This document shows positions 14,490 through 14,570 of a DNA stretch of 14,570 nt, piece after piece. A model generated the notes under the pieces. That model ran no database searches. It was not told where the DNA came from and saw nothing but the letters and a program-made list of their open reading frames with translations. A program made the translations under genes and the position numbers. Every line of letters begins with the position of its first letter. Position 1 is the stretch's first letter. Source of the DNA: Defluviitaleaceae bacterium (GTDB taxonomy: Bacteria > Bacillota > Clostridia > Lachnospirales > WQUN01); assembly GCA_009782245.1 (NCBI GenBank), contig WRKK01000331.1:1-14570 (forward strand). The letters run 5' to 3'.

Positions 14490-14570
14490 ATGCGGAAATT
14501 AGGCTACTCTGCTCTGCTCTGCTCTGCTCTGCTCTGCTCTGCTCTGCTCTGCTCTGCTCTGCTCTGCTCT
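14490..14570 (+). CDS. Possible start of a secreted protein with phase-variable signal peptide (partial, tentative)
   Basis: An ATG at 14490 opens a frame of 27 codons to the window end. It reads MRKLGYSALLCSALLCSALL and repeats LCSAL, i.e. a basic n-region followed by a hydrophobic core. GGGG at 14477-14480 is a weak ribosome site 9 nt ahead. The core is encoded by the CTCTG tract, so gain or loss of one 5-nt unit would shift the frame. The alternative is a minus-strand gene ending RAEQS-repeat-RVA-TAA at 14499, with the hairpin as its terminator. Which strand is coding cannot be decided without sequence beyond the window. Confidence 0.3.
   Translation, partial: MRKLGYSALLCSALLCSALLCSALLCS
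14507..14570. repeat. CTCTG pentanucleotide tandem repeat (at least 12.8 units), runs off the window
   Basis: CTCTG is repeated without error from 14507 to the last base. All three frames on each strand are free of stop codons inside the tract: LCSAL pentapeptides on plus, RAEQS on minus. Such tracts slip during replication. The true copy number is unknown because the window, and perhaps the contig, ends within it. Confidence 0.95.

Overview
The window looks like a low-to-moderate GC Firmicute (Clostridia-type) chromosome. The strongest pointer is a large, Alu-domain type SRP RNA on the minus strand. Firmicute-style GGAGG ribosome sites, textbook TTGnnn-17-TATAAT promoters, a YfhO-family membrane protein and a Gram-positive-type O-antigen ligase/GT4 operon agree with this. 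Most genes lie on the minus strand. The only clear plus-strand genes are a two-gene restriction-modification (RM) cassette.

Layout, left to right. (1) 1-246 is an inverted-repeat element of GC-rich hairpin modules, cut by the window edge. (2) 265-3937 is a minus-strand operon with ATGA overlaps: small secreted protein, O-antigen ligase/polymerase-like protein, GT4 glycosyltransferase, DUF4330-like membrane protein. It has a clear promoter at 4087-4115, and its leader contains another hairpin repeat. (3) 4170-4784 is a TetR regulator. (4) 4804-4965 is a second MITE-like inverted-repeat element that fills the gap. (5) 4970-7273 is a secreted CotH-type kinase with a chitobiase-like domain. (6) 7443-9278 is an ApaLI-like restriction endonuclease and its DNA methyltransferase, with their own promoter. 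An imperfect direct repeat flanks this cassette, and its left copy doubles as the cotH promoter. (7) 9402-9432 and 9360-9385 are tandem terminators for ahcY (S-adenosylhomocysteine hydrolase), which starts at a TTG. (8) A small membrane protein with an acidic tail follows, then the SRP RNA gene with a UP-element promoter. (9) 11432-14350 is a large YfhO-family polytopic membrane protein. (10) 14398-14458 is a perfect 16-bp bidirectional hairpin, and 14507-14570 is a CTCTG pentanucleotide tract running off the window.

Functionally, the left half is a cell-surface module: surface polysaccharide synthesis, a secreted kinase-fold protein and a local regulator. The centre is a defence cassette that looks inserted. 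The right half is housekeeping (SRP RNA, methyl-cycle SAH recycling) plus a cell-wall glycosylation-type membrane protein. The most unusual signals are three. The terminal CTCTG tract is in frame with a signal-peptide-like start, resembling the CTCTT tracts of Neisseria opa genes. The promoter-containing direct repeat brackets the RM cassette. The hairpin repeats are modular and arranged in tail-to-tail pairs.
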